57,482 nt of DNA from Gammaproteobacteria bacterium (GTDB lineage Bacteria > Pseudomonadota > Gammaproteobacteria > Burkholderiales > Gallionellaceae): the NCBI GenBank assembly GCA_018820925.1, contig JAHJNJ010000006.1:1-57482 (forward strand), written 5' to 3'. Under the pieces are notes generated by a model that saw only the letters and a list, made by a program, of their open reading frames with translations, made no database searches and was not told where the DNA came from. Shown here piece after piece: positions 7,806 through 17,070 of this stretch; within the stretch, counting starts at the first letter, position 1, and every line of letters starts with the position of its first letter. Position numbers and translations under genes: made by a program.

Positions 7806-9572
7806 CTAATCGTAATTGACAGTCACGTATCCCGCATATTGATCAAACGCAAAGATCTCATACATTCCGCTCGTCCAGCTGCCTGTTCCCGGAGCATTGA
7901 CGGCCAATGTTGACGTACCCGACAGTGCCGTATTGGTGGTAAGCATATTCGTGGCGCCGGTTGACTCCGTCGCGGTCTCCAACCAGACGTTGACATGGCT
8001 CGCCCTCATTCCGGTCGGGATGCTCCAGGAAGGTGTCAGGGTGATGGTCCCTCTTCCGGCAAGATTGACCATTCCGCTAAGCGCAGGAAAGACCATACTT
8101 GGTAGCGCCGAGTTAAGCACTGGTGCTACAGGAACGACCTCGGTATAGGTTGCCAGCAAAGCGCTGGAGTTGTTATACAGTTGTACCGTGTAGGTGCTGT
8201 TGGGCAGTACATCCGGAATATCGGCATCTGCCATAGCCCATATTCCTTTTCCCAAGCAATCACCACATGCGGGATTAATTGTTGTAATGCGAAGGTCGCT
8301 TTTTCCAGCCTGCGCTTCCAACCGTACTCCTCCGGCGGGCAGACCGGGGCCTGTCACCTCTGCCGCCTCGATACCTACACCGGCCGGGATAAGCATGAGG
8401 AGCCCGGTTCTATTAATGGTGGCATGTGAACAAGCAGGATTTTCAGGATTGCATACGATTTTTCCTGCAACGGTCTTAACTCGCACCCAAGCAATACGCT
8501 GATTACCATCCATCAGCCACACGTCACCAACACGTTTCATCTGACAACTCTTTGTGCCACCAGGGGTATCCGGGAACGTTACCCCGCCAGCAAGAATCGG
8601 CGTGAAGTGAACCTGCGCGATCCCTGTCCCGGTATCCACCGAATCCACAACAACATTGGCGAAATCCATGCCGATCATCATGGGCTCGGTAGTGACACCT
8701 GTCAGCCATGCGGAAAGTCCCTCTCCATCATCTGTAAATGTGTCGGTAAACAAGGCGAGCAATGCCGGATCGCTATCACTGGGCAAGCTGGTGGCAAACA
8801 ATGCGGAAAAGGTCTCAAAGGTCTGCACGATACCATCCAGGGGAGTCCCCGACGGCGCCAGGCCGCCGGTACCGAGAGTGCCGGTGAATGTGCCTGCGGC
8901 CGTATCAACGATAAGCGTATTTGCCGCATCCAGGATGTTGGTAATGGTTGCCGTCGTTGCTGTCGTGCTGACTTTGACCACATCCATGAATCTGTCCAGG
9001 CCAGTGTTGTCGGCATTGAAGGTTGCCCGCAACAGATCAATGCTGTCGGAGAGTCCCATTGCCTGCAGTGCCAAGGCCAATTGATCAGTCAATGCAACGC
9101 GCTGTGCATCCAGCTCAGCCGCCGTGAGGCCGCTGATTCCGCCGTTGTTGATGTACGTGTCGACCGCGGATGCGGCAATATTCCTGACGATCAGGTCGGT
9201 AAACGGGGTGATATTGATTGTGCTGCCCTCATCGGCAGAAGTGGCTGCAGAATAGAGCGTGACGCTTCTTCCGCCGACTGAGCCGACGGCAAGAAAGGCA
9301 TAGGGCGCTGTCAGGCCGGACACATCGACGGAATAGTGGCCATCCGCTGCTATGGGTATGTTTGTCAGCACCGGTTGCGGATTCGCTGAACTGTCACGCA
9401 CCGATACATAGCCGACTACCGGAGCGCCGGCGGCGGCTGTTCCGCTTATGTAAACTGGATTGCTTGGAGGCGTGTTCCCTCCACTGCCTCCACCGCATCC
9501 AATAAGTACTATTGAAACAAGAATCGGAAAAATCATCCGGGCTGACATCAAATGCTTTACCAAGTTACTCAT
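7806..9572 (-). CDS. Large putative lipoprotein A, paralogue of the adjacent lipoprotein B
   Basis: This 588-residue secreted lipoprotein has a basic N-terminus, a hydrophobic segment and a lipobox IVLIGCGGG (lipidation Cys about residue 26), followed by a Gly/Asn/Pro linker. A carboxypeptidase-regulatory-like beta-sandwich (GTAAAGAPVVGYVSVRDSS, about 44-62) starts the mature part. A mid region with FTDLIVRNIAASAVD and further beta-rich domains follow; paired cysteines near residues 435-441 may form a disulfide. The function is unknown. It aligns along its whole length with the next gene. TAAGGAG precedes the ATG. Confidence 0.75.
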   Translation of the reverse strand: MSNLVKHLMSARMIFPILVSIVLIGCGGGSGGNTPPSNPVYISGTAAAGAPVVGYVSVRDSSANPQPVLTNIPIAADGHYSVDVSGLTAPYAFLAVGSVGGRSVTLYSAATSADEGSTINITPFTDLIVRNIAASAVDTYINNGGISGLTAAELDAQRVALTDQLALALQAMGLSDSIDLLRATFNADNTGLDRFMDVVKVSTTATTATITNILDAANTLIVDTAAGTFTGTLGTGGLAPSGTPLDGIVQTFETFSALFATSLPSDSDPALLALFTDTFTDDGEGLSAWLTGVTTEPMMIGMDFANVVVDSVDTGTGIAQVHFTPILAGGVTFPDTPGGTKSCQMKRVGDVWLMDGNQRIAWVRVKTVAGKIVCNPENPACSHATINRTGLLMLIPAGVGIEAAEVTGPGLPAGGVRLEAQAGKSDLRITTINPACGDCLGKGIWAMADADIPDVLPNSTYTVQLYNNSSALLATYTEVVPVAPVLNSALPSMVFPALSGMVNLAGRGTITLTPSWSIPTGMRASHVNVWLETATESTGATNMLTTNTALSGTSTLAVNAPGTGSWTSGMYEIFAFDQYAGYVTVNYD

Positions 9573-9720
9573 TTCTTAAGCTCCTTATTGTTGGATGTGA
9601 AAAAGTTCAAAACAAAACGAGTACAAAAAGCGAAAATGGTTAGATCAGTTTTGTTTTTGTCTCAACCAGCCCTTCCTGCCAAAGCTTTTGCGACACTAGT
9701 CCGATATATTTTGGGTTCTA
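9573..9720 (-). promoter_or_regulatory. Upstream region of lipoprotein A with blocks shared with lipoprotein B
   Basis: Read on the minus strand, the block next to the start (CACATCC, TAAGGAGCTT) and a distal block (AACCCAAAATATATCG near 9700-9716) recur upstream of lipoprotein B at 11576-11630, where they are about 75 bases closer together. The shared TATATC could be part of a promoter. The role is inferred from conservation between paralogues only. Confidence 0.4.
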
Positions 9721-9811
9721 CTTTTCCTTTCGAAAACTATTTCGAAGTTGTTCCCACTAATTCGAACGCAAAGAGGTAGCGGGCGGCCCTAAGGCCGCCC
9801 GCATGCATCAA

Positions 9812-11575
9812 CTACCAATATGCGGCAAACCTCTCTCCTGCGTACTGATCGTACGCCTGGATACTGTACCAACCGCTTGACCAGGTTCCTCCGCCCAACG
9901 GGGCATTGACCACCAGCGTCGATGTACCTGATGTTGCCGCCGAAATACTGAGATCGTCGCTTATGTAAGCATGTTCGAACGGCGCATCAAGGTGCGCGGC
10001 AACCTTGCCCGGTCTTGTCCCGCCGGGAACGGACCACGACGGAGTAATGGTCACGGCACCCGCACCGGTCAGATCAACAAGGCCGCTCAGCGACGGGAAT
10101 GGCAGCGACGCCAGTTGTGTGTTGAGCACCGGCGGCATCGGCAACGTCTCGGAATAGGTGGCCATCAAGGTACCCACACCGTTGTACAGCGCAAATACAT
10201 AAACGCTGTTGGGTTGTATCGCACCGATATCGCCATCCAACATGAGCCAGACATCGCGCAATGGGCAACCGGTACCGCACACCAGATTGTTTGTAACGAT
10301 TGTACTGGCCCCGTTGTTCAAAGTTACGCCGCCCGCTGGCAGACCAGGCCCCGTGACCACAGCCGTTTCAACACCAATCATCGCGTCGTCGTAAACTGAC
10401 AGCTTCAAACCTGTGCCGAACTGCTGGGCCGGTGTCATCAGGCACGCCAGGTTCGCCGGATTGCAGGTAAGCCGATCAGCGGATGCGCGCACGTTTACAC
10501 CCGCGATGCGCTGATCCCCGTTGATTTTCCACTCATCACCGATCTTGACCATGTACCCCGCTGCCACCCCTCCAGGCTTGTCCGGAAAGGTAAGGTTTCC
10601 GGCGAAAACCGGTACAAAGTGAACGAACGCGGTACCTGCAACCAAGTCCAGTTCGTCTACAACGATGCTCGTAATCTGAAAACCAATTATGTCTGGATCC
10701 GTCGTCAGATCCGTCAGAAATGCATCACGACTCGTGCCGCCATCCATGTACGTATCGGCAAACAGGGCAAGCAGCGCCGGGTCGCTCGCGCTGGGGAGAC
10801 TCGTGGCGAACATATCCGCGAACGCATTCAACGTTTGCACGATTCCGTCGAAGTCGGTTCCCGCCGGTGCCAAACCGCCGGTGCCGAGGCTTCCAGTGGT
10901 AGTTCCGTTGATCGTATCGATGATCAGCGTGTTGGCGGCATCCATGATGTTCGTGATTGTCGCGGTCGTCGGCGTCGTGCTGACCCGGACCACGTCCATG
11001 AACCGGTCAAGGCCGGTGCCATCGGCATTAAACGTGGCGCGTAGCAGATCAATACTGTCGGAGAGCCCCATTGCCAGCAGCGCGGGTGCCAGTTGCTGCG
11101 TCAGGGTTACCCGCGCGGCATCCAGTTCGGCCGTCGTCAGGCCGCCAAACCCGCCGGTATCGATGTAGTTGTCCACGGCCGACGCGGCAATGTTCCGGAT
11201 CATCAGATCCGTGAATGGCGTAATGTTGATGGTTCCGCCTGCGTCGGCTGAAGTTACCACCGAATACAGTGTCATCGACCGGCCCCCGACCGTGCCTGAT
11301 GCCATGAATGCATATGGCGCCGTCAATCCGGTAACCTCTACGGTGAAGTTGCCGTTGGCATCAATGGGGACACCTGTTCGGACCGGTTGCGGATTCGAGG
11401 AGCTGTCGCGCACCGACACATAGCCGACTACCGGCGCCCCGGCGGCGGCTGTTCCGCTTATGAAAACAGGAACGCTTGGAGGCGTGTTCCCTCCACCGCA
11501 TCCAAAAAGAACGATTGAAACAAGAATCGGAAAAATCATCCGGGCTGACCTCAAATGCTTTACCAAGTTACTCAT
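9812..11575 (-). CDS. Large putative lipoprotein B, paralogue of lipoprotein A
   Basis: This is a 587-residue paralogue with an almost identical first 27 residues. The lipobox is IVLFGCGGG, and the same beta-sandwich opening (GTAAAGAPVVGYVSVRDSS) and mid-domain (FTDLMIRNIAASAVD) are present. The central half is strongly conserved with lipoprotein A, while the C-terminal third diverges, ending in WYSIQAYDQYAGE versus MYEIFAFDQYAGY. The shared start-proximal region TAAGGAGCTTGAGAA supports the start. It is probably an outer-membrane or periplasmic-face protein; no catalytic motif was seen. A tandem duplication best explains the pair. Confidence 0.75.
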   Translation of the reverse strand: MSNLVKHLRSARMIFPILVSIVLFGCGGGNTPPSVPVFISGTAAAGAPVVGYVSVRDSSSNPQPVRTGVPIDANGNFTVEVTGLTAPYAFMASGTVGGRSMTLYSVVTSADAGGTINITPFTDLMIRNIAASAVDNYIDTGGFGGLTTAELDAARVTLTQQLAPALLAMGLSDSIDLLRATFNADGTGLDRFMDVVRVSTTPTTATITNIMDAANTLIIDTINGTTTGSLGTGGLAPAGTDFDGIVQTLNAFADMFATSLPSASDPALLALFADTYMDGGTSRDAFLTDLTTDPDIIGFQITSIVVDELDLVAGTAFVHFVPVFAGNLTFPDKPGGVAAGYMVKIGDEWKINGDQRIAGVNVRASADRLTCNPANLACLMTPAQQFGTGLKLSVYDDAMIGVETAVVTGPGLPAGGVTLNNGASTIVTNNLVCGTGCPLRDVWLMLDGDIGAIQPNSVYVFALYNGVGTLMATYSETLPMPPVLNTQLASLPFPSLSGLVDLTGAGAVTITPSWSVPGGTRPGKVAAHLDAPFEHAYISDDLSISAATSGTSTLVVNAPLGGGTWSSGWYSIQAYDQYAGERFAAYW

Positions 11576-11828
11576 TTCTCAAGCTCCTTAGTTTTGGATG
11601 TGGAAAGAAGATAGCGATATATTGGGTTCCAAAAAATATCGCATTGCAAGTCGGCAAGACCCTTTTGCATACAAACTACTTTACTAATTCATTAGTTACG
11701 TCACTGCCTTCGTGCGATTGGTGCGGACTGCCAGTACTTATTGCCTATTTGCCAATACCGAAATAACCACTTAACATGCAGGTGTATCCTATCTGTCTCG
11801 ATATTCATGAGGAATAACCTAAACGGGT

Positions 11829-11929
11829 TAAATTGATCTTTTCTGATCAATTTCCCTACATGCAACGATAGCCGTCGGCGGACGGCAGCCTGAAGGGCGG
11901 TGCCAATACCCCGCAGCATGCTGTGGGGT
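11829..11929 (+). promoter_or_regulatory. Hairpin-rich leader ahead of the LuxR-hydrolase gene
   Basis: Three hairpins lie in 100 bases: 11830-11853 (AAATTGATC with a 6-base loop and GATCAATTT), 11871-11886 (GCCGTC, loop GGCG, GACGGC), and 11909-11928 (CCCCGCAGC / GCTGTGGGG with one G-T pair) followed by a short T-rich run. The last could be a terminator or attenuator about 30 bases before the gene. The rest of the 385-base gap 11576-11960 shows no gene. Confidence 0.45.
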
Positions 11930-11960
11930 CTTTCATTTGTATGTTTGCCGGAGCGGATAT

Positions 11961-13784
11961 ATGTCGATGGAAGATAGAAGACAGCCAGATGCCAAAGGTA
12001 TCGAATCAGAACTTATCGGGATTGTTTATGAGTCGGCATTTGACCCGGATTTCTGGACGGACTTATTGGAATGTGTTGCAAGCTTGTTCGAAGACAGGCG
12101 TTTTAATAGTCAAAAACCCACGACATTTCCTGATGATGATTTGGAGCAGGTCCGGCTTTTTACAGACCAAATGGGTAAAGATGAGGCTCTGCGACTTGCA
12201 ACGCTGCTTCCTCATTTGTACCGGGCACTCAAGCTCAAGCGTGAATACAATGATGTAAACCATACACGTGGCCAGGCGCAGGCCATTATTGAACAATTTC
12301 CATTGGGTGTTCTTTTGGTCAATAGCAAAGGAAAACTGATTTCTGCCAACCAGCATGCATTAAATACGATCGCTGATAGCAATACGATGTTCATGGAAAA
12401 TGATGTGCTTTGCATCACGACGGCAAAACAGGATCAGCTACTTAAAAGCCTCATTTGTAAGGCCGCCAATTCGCCTTTGGAAGATGCAGATGAACATGTG
12501 TCATTTTTCAAAATTGGCGAGGAAGGAATGGAGTTACCTGTCTCGCTACTGATCACACCCGATCCCTATCCCCGTATTCACTTTGATAGACAAGTGGAGA
12601 ACTGCGCAGCAATCTTTATCGCTTCTGCTTCAGTAAAACAAAGAATTGCAAATTCAGCTTTGCAGACAATATTTGGTCTTTCCCCAGCCGAAGCACGTTT
12701 GGCCGCATTGTTGGCAAGTGGCGTGAGTTTGAACCAGGCGGCAGACCAGAGTTGTATCAGCAAGAACACCGCCAAAGTGCAACTCAAGTCAGTCTTTTCC
12801 AAAATTGGTGTAAACCGGCAAGCGGAACTTGTTAAATTGATACTGACCAGTCCGGCGGTTTTCAATCCTGCAGACAAGAGGAAAAAGAAGGTACGTTTAA
12901 CAGCTGGCGTAAAAGCGAAATCGCACATTAACAAGGAAGCTCATATCACATTAAGAGATGGTCGAAGACTTCAATATGCGGAATATGGTGACCCGCAAGG
13001 CAAGCCCGTCATACACACTCATGGTGTGCTCGGTTGTCGTTATGAACGATTTCCGGATGATCTATTGACAAGAAAACTTGGAGTAAGGCTCATCATTCCA
13101 GACCGGCCTGGCTATGGTCTTTCCGAGTATGCTCCCGAGCATGGCTATCTTGATTTTGCCGATGATCTGCTGGAGCTTGTTGACCACCTTGATATTCGGC
13201 AGTGTTCAATCATGGGACTTTCAGTCGGGGCGATATACGCGAGCGCCTTCGCCTACAAAACACCGAAACGCTTGCATAACATAGCCATGATATGTTCGAC
13301 GCCACCGTTTCGATCATTTTCTGATTTTGCAGGTATGCCGCCAAGCCTGAAGTTGCTTGCCGCCTTCTCAAAATACTTGCCCACTGCAGCCCGTATGATC
13401 GCCGATATCGCGATAACAAATGCCTGTAAGGACCCGGGAACTTTTCTCGCCAATATTCCGGTTTGCGCTTCCGACCGCGTAATCTTGTCGCACTCATTAT
13501 TGAAGGAGCATATAGAGGTGTGCGTGTTGGCAGGCAGCAAAGACTGCCATTCCGGGTTTGTTCAAGATGTCTTGTTATCTGCCGAACTCTGGCCATTCGC
13601 CTTGAAGGATATTCAGACGAAGACATATTTTTGGCATGGAACAGAGGATACACATTCCCCCCTCTGTCGGGTCAAACCAATTATTGATGCTGTTCCGAAT
13701 AGCCGGCTTTTTCGCATCGATGGCGGCGGACATTTCCTGATTTACGATCATTGGCAAGAAATTCTGTCCACACTCATTCATTGA
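11961..13784 (+). CDS. LuxR-type regulator fused to an alpha/beta hydrolase
   Basis: The protein is 607 residues. Residues about 105-220 form a PAS-like region (IIEQFPLGVLLVNSKGKLIS). Residues about 235-300 are a LuxR/GerE helix-turn-helix (GLSPAEARLAALLASG, then ISKNTAKVQLKSVFSKIG). Residues about 325-607 are an alpha/beta hydrolase with nucleophile elbow GLSVGA (Ser about 421), a late WHGTEDTHSP acid region and GGGHF supplying the catalytic His. The start at 11961 has GGAG 8 bases upstream. The hydrolase may be an enzyme or a ligand receptor controlling DNA binding; the effector is unknown. It is divergent from lipoprotein B, a possible target, and followed by the convergent hox operon. Confidence 0.8.
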   Translation: MSMEDRRQPDAKGIESELIGIVYESAFDPDFWTDLLECVASLFEDRRFNSQKPTTFPDDDLEQVRLFTDQMGKDEALRLATLLPHLYRALKLKREYNDVNHTRGQAQAIIEQFPLGVLLVNSKGKLISANQHALNTIADSNTMFMENDVLCITTAKQDQLLKSLICKAANSPLEDADEHVSFFKIGEEGMELPVSLLITPDPYPRIHFDRQVENCAAIFIASASVKQRIANSALQTIFGLSPAEARLAALLASGVSLNQAADQSCISKNTAKVQLKSVFSKIGVNRQAELVKLILTSPAVFNPADKRKKKVRLTAGVKAKSHINKEAHITLRDGRRLQYAEYGDPQGKPVIHTHGVLGCRYERFPDDLLTRKLGVRLIIPDRPGYGLSEYAPEHGYLDFADDLLELVDHLDIRQCSIMGLSVGAIYASAFAYKTPKRLHNIAMICSTPPFRSFSDFAGMPPSLKLLAAFSKYLPTAARMIADIAITNACKDPGTFLANIPVCASDRVILSHSLLKEHIEVCVLAGSKDCHSGFVQDVLLSAELWPFALKDIQTKTYFWHGTEDTHSPLCRVKPIIDAVPNSRLFRIDGGGHFLIYDHWQEILSTLIH

Positions 13785-13810
13785 TATTGCTCAATACAGC
13801 GGTAAATGGA

Positions 13811-14296
13811 TTATTCAGGATAAGCAGAAATCATGTTTGGCATCTGTGTACAGTTCGCCAGCCATTGACGAACCTCGGCCGTCGCGAGCGCCAGATTAGC
13901 CGACGCCTCGTCGCTCAAGCCGTCCCCCAGTTCAAAACCGTAACCGCGAATGCGCAGCAGAAAACTTCCAGGAGCGTCCGTTCCATACACCTGCCTGAAG
14001 GTATGCAACAGCGCGAACGGCGTCATGGCATGGCTGGTATAGCTGTTGTCCTGGGCGGCGCTAATCTCGGAGAAATGGAACGGTGCGGCACAGGACATAT
14101 CCGCATCGACAAACAGCACGGCTGAGCGCCCGACCAGATCGGTGACATGCTCGACCTGGAGTTGAAAATCTTCGATGAACTCGACTTGGGGCGTGACACC
14201 TTCTGATTGAAGCTGGCGCACCAGCAGTGGAGCCAACGCGTCGTCGCCGCGCGATTCGTTGCCGATGGCGAGGATGAGGAGGGGAGAGACCATCAA
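13811..14296 (-). CDS. hoxW: HoxW hydrogenase maturation endopeptidase
   Basis: This 161-residue protein is of the HyaD/HybD/HoxW peptidase family, which removes the C-terminal extension of the [NiFe] large subunit after nickel insertion. The N-terminal GNESRGDDALAPLL contains the conserved metal-sensing Asp region, VLFVDAD (about residues 60-66) the second acidic site, and SHAMTPFALL (about 88-97) the conserved His. The ATGA overlap with hoxH and its position last in the hox operon fit a dedicated role for HoxH. Confidence 0.9.
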   Translation of the reverse strand: MMVSPLLILAIGNESRGDDALAPLLVRQLQSEGVTPQVEFIEDFQLQVEHVTDLVGRSAVLFVDADMSCAAPFHFSEISAAQDNSYTSHAMTPFALLHTFRQVYGTDAPGSFLLRIRGYGFELGDGLSDEASANLALATAEVRQWLANCTQMPNMISAYPE

Positions 14297-15789
14297 GCCG
14301 CGGCGCAGAACGAACCGTCGGACGAGCGCGTCAGCATATCAACGCGCCCACCCTCAGCATCCAGCAGTTCCACTTCCAGCGGCATCTTGCCCAGCGCATG
14401 TGTGGCACAGGACAGGCAGGGGTCGAAGGCGCGGATGGCGACTTCGATGTGATTGAGCAAGCCTTCGGTGAGTTTCTTGCCGTCGATGTATTGCCGTGCC
14501 ACGGAGCGGATGGCCTCGTTCATCGCCTGGTTGTTGTGCGTGGTGGAGACGATCAGGTTGCAGCGCACGATCTGGTCGTTGTCATCCACCTTGTAGTGGT
14601 GGATCAGCGTGCCGCGCGGCGCTTCGATCACGCCCACGCCGCGTTCCTGCCGTTCGCCAATACTGACCAGGTCGCTGCCTTGCAGATCGGGATCGTGCAA
14701 CAGTTCCTGGATCACCTCGGCTGCATGCAGCATCTCGATCATGCGCGCCCAGTGGAAGCCCAGTGTCGCACCCGTGGCGGAACCGCCGTTGAACGCCATG
14801 AATTCCTTGCGCTGGGCTTCGGCTAACGGCGTGGGAATGAAGTCGCACTGTGCCACGCGCGTCAGCGGTCCAACACGGTACCAGCCTTTTTCCGGACCCA
14901 GGCTGCGCAGGTACGGGAATTTCATATACGACCAATTCTTCACATCCTCGAAGATTACATCCCAATAGTGGCCGTAGTCGTAATGGTCGAACAGCGTTTT
15001 TCCGTTCATGTCGCGCGCGCGCAGACCGCCGTGGTACAGATCCAGCGCGCCGTCGGCACGCACCATATTCAGTGTGTGCGCCTTGAAGCGCCCGAAGTTG
15101 TCATAAAGACTGAGGTTCTGCTCGAACAACTGGCGCGCGATGCCGACGGATTCACGGCTCCAGGTGACGATCTGCTCTATGTCCTTAAGCAGGTAGTCGC
15201 GCTCTTCGATGCTGACGTTTTTGTTCACGCCGCCCGGGATGGAGCCAGTGCCGTGAATACGCTTTCCGGCAGTGATGCGGATCACTTCCTGCCCGAACTT
15301 GCGCAGCAGTACACCCTGTTTGGCGATTTCCGGATAGGCGGCGGCGATACCGACGATGTTGCGCTTGGCGACATCGGAATCGAAACCGAACAGCAGGTCG
15401 GGCGAACACAAGTGGAAGAAATGCAGCGCGTGCGATTGCAGAATCTGGCCGTAGTGCATCAGCCGCCGCACTTTCTCCGCCGTTGGGGTCAGCGTGGCGC
15501 CAACTATCATGTCCATCGCTTTGCTCGCTGCCAGATGGTGGCTTACCGGGCAAATGCCGCACAGGCGCTGCACCATCACCGGCGCTTCCCAGTAGGGACG
15601 GCCCTGGATGAATTTCTCGAAGCCGCGGAATTCGACGATATGCAGCCGCACCTGATGCACGTGGTCGTTCTCGTCCAGCAGCAGTGTTACTTTGCCGTGC
15701 CCTTCGACGCGTGTCACTTGCTCGATTGCGACGCGGCGCAGGTTTTCGGGATGGGCGGCAGTTTCCAGATTGTTGTTGGTATCAGTCAT
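14293..15789 (-). CDS. hoxH: NAD-reducing [NiFe]-hydrogenase large subunit HoxH
   Basis: This is the catalytic subunit of the bidirectional (group 3d) hydrogenase and holds the Ni-Fe(CN)2CO site. The 498-residue precursor has the N-terminal RVEGHGKV motif, the first cysteine pair in RLCGICPVSHH (about residues 71-81) and the second in DPCLSCATHA near residue 460. The 34 residues after CATH are the extension expected to be cut by HoxW. All four nickel-ligating cysteines are present. It overlaps hoxY by 8 bases. Confidence 0.96.
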   Translation of the reverse strand: MTDTNNNLETAAHPENLRRVAIEQVTRVEGHGKVTLLLDENDHVHQVRLHIVEFRGFEKFIQGRPYWEAPVMVQRLCGICPVSHHLAASKAMDMIVGATLTPTAEKVRRLMHYGQILQSHALHFFHLCSPDLLFGFDSDVAKRNIVGIAAAYPEIAKQGVLLRKFGQEVIRITAGKRIHGTGSIPGGVNKNVSIEERDYLLKDIEQIVTWSRESVGIARQLFEQNLSLYDNFGRFKAHTLNMVRADGALDLYHGGLRARDMNGKTLFDHYDYGHYWDVIFEDVKNWSYMKFPYLRSLGPEKGWYRVGPLTRVAQCDFIPTPLAEAQRKEFMAFNGGSATGATLGFHWARMIEMLHAAEVIQELLHDPDLQGSDLVSIGERQERGVGVIEAPRGTLIHHYKVDDNDQIVRCNLIVSTTHNNQAMNEAIRSVARQYIDGKKLTEGLLNHIEVAIRAFDPCLSCATHALGKMPLEVELLDAEGGRVDMLTRSSDGSFCAAA

Positions 15790-16321
15790 ATTTGATCAAC
15801 CCATGCCCCAGTTCGGGCGTATTGCCTGCGATAAGGTCGGTGAGGAATTTCCAGATGGCGTCGGCGGAGGGCGGGCAGCCGGGAATGAAATAATCGATTT
15901 TCACCACTTCGTGCAGCGGATGCACTTTGTCCAGCGGCAGTGGCAACTCCGGATCGTTCGGGATATGGCCGTGCGACAGCCCCGGTTCGGTGAGATACAC
16001 CTCGGTGAGGCAACTGCCCAGGTCGAGATGGTTGCGCTGGGCGGGCAGTCCGCCATTTATGGCGCAGGCGCCGATGGCGATGAGTATCTTGCAGCTTCTG
16101 CGGAACTCGCGCAGCACATGCACATTCTCTGCGTTGCAGACTCCGCCCTCGATGATGCCGATGTCGCAGGGGCCGCAGTGTTTGATGTCGGTGATCGGCG
16201 AACGGTCGAATTCGACGAGTTCGAGCAGGGTAAACAGGCGCTCGTCGATGTCGAGCAGGGACATGTGGCAGCCGAAGCAGCCGGCGAGCGAGGTGGTGGC
16301 GACACGGAGTTTCTTGCTCAT
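15782..16321 (-). CDS. hoxY: [NiFe]-hydrogenase small subunit HoxY
   Basis: This is the electron-relay subunit of the Hox hydrogenase, 179 residues, short because it carries only the proximal [4Fe-4S] cluster. Cysteine ligands are visible in SLAGCFGCHMSLLD (about residues 11-24), in GVCNAENVHV and in FIPGCPPSADAIW near residue 150. It pairs with HoxH and passes electrons to the HoxFU diaphorase. It overlaps hoxU through ATGA. Length and motifs are normal. Confidence 0.95.
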   Translation of the reverse strand: MSKKLRVATTSLAGCFGCHMSLLDIDERLFTLLELVEFDRSPITDIKHCGPCDIGIIEGGVCNAENVHVLREFRRSCKILIAIGACAINGGLPAQRNHLDLGSCLTEVYLTEPGLSHGHIPNDPELPLPLDKVHPLHEVVKIDYFIPGCPPSADAIWKFLTDLIAGNTPELGHGLIKYD

Positions 16322-17070
16322 GGCGTTCCCTCACAAGCTTCACAATTTCCGCTGGCATCGGTCTGGCGCGGCGCATCGTCCAGTGCCTGCGCGCTAATCG
16401 GACGCTCGTCGTAACGCCGTTCGCCGATGGGCATGTTGAAGCCGACGCGCTTCTTCAGGATCACGCCGACCGGACAGACTTGCATCGCCTTGTCGGTCAG
16501 TGCGATGTTGGTATCGGACAGCAGGCCTGATTCGGAGTTGACGATGAGGTGCTTGGCAATGCCACGCCCCGACAATGCGAACACATTCTTGCCGTCCACT
16601 TCGCCGGAGGCGCGCACGCACAATTCGCACAGGATGCAGCGGTTGAAGTCGAGCAGAATATCCGGGTGCGAAGCGTCCAACGGGCGATCCGGGTAGAGGT
16701 GGCGAAAACCGGCAGTGTGTACCTCAAGGTCGTAGCCCAGCGCCTGCAATACGCAGTTGCCGCTCTTCTCGCACGACGGGCAGAAATGGTTGCCTTCGGC
16801 GAACAGCATCTGCACCAGCGTGCGGCGCAGTGCATTGAGTTCTTCGATCTCGCTTTCCACAGTGAGTCCGGCCTCGGCCGGCATGGTGCAGGAAGCGACC
16901 GTGCGGCCATTGACCTTGACCGTGCACAGTTTGCAGCTGCCGTGCGGTTTGAACTCGGGGTGATAGCACAGGTGCGGGATGTAATGTCCGGCGGCCAGTG
17001 CGGCCTGCATCACAGTCTGTCCCGGTTCAAAGGGAACCGGCGCGCCGTCGAGTTGGAAGGTTTCGCTCAT
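16318..17070 (-). CDS. hoxU: Hox hydrogenase diaphorase subunit HoxU
   Basis: This 250-residue iron-sulfur protein is related to the N-terminal part of complex I NuoG. It has an N-terminal [2Fe-2S] ferredoxin fold (CYHPEFKPHGSCKLCTV, about residues 35-51), a His/Cys motif (CPSCEKSGNCVLQ, about 97-109), and a 4Fe-4S-type cysteine set (CILCELCVRASG, about 145-156, with a later CPVG). It conducts electrons between HoxF and HoxY. The ATG overlaps the stop of an upstream mini-ORF (AAATGA) rather than the end of hoxF itself. Confidence 0.95.
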   Translation of the reverse strand: MSETFQLDGAPVPFEPGQTVMQAALAAGHYIPHLCYHPEFKPHGSCKLCTVKVNGRTVASCTMPAEAGLTVESEIEELNALRRTLVQMLFAEGNHFCPSCEKSGNCVLQALGYDLEVHTAGFRHLYPDRPLDASHPDILLDFNRCILCELCVRASGEVDGKNVFALSGRGIAKHLIVNSESGLLSDTNIALTDKAMQVCPVGVILKKRVGFNMPIGERRYDERPISAQALDDAPRQTDASGNCEACEGTP

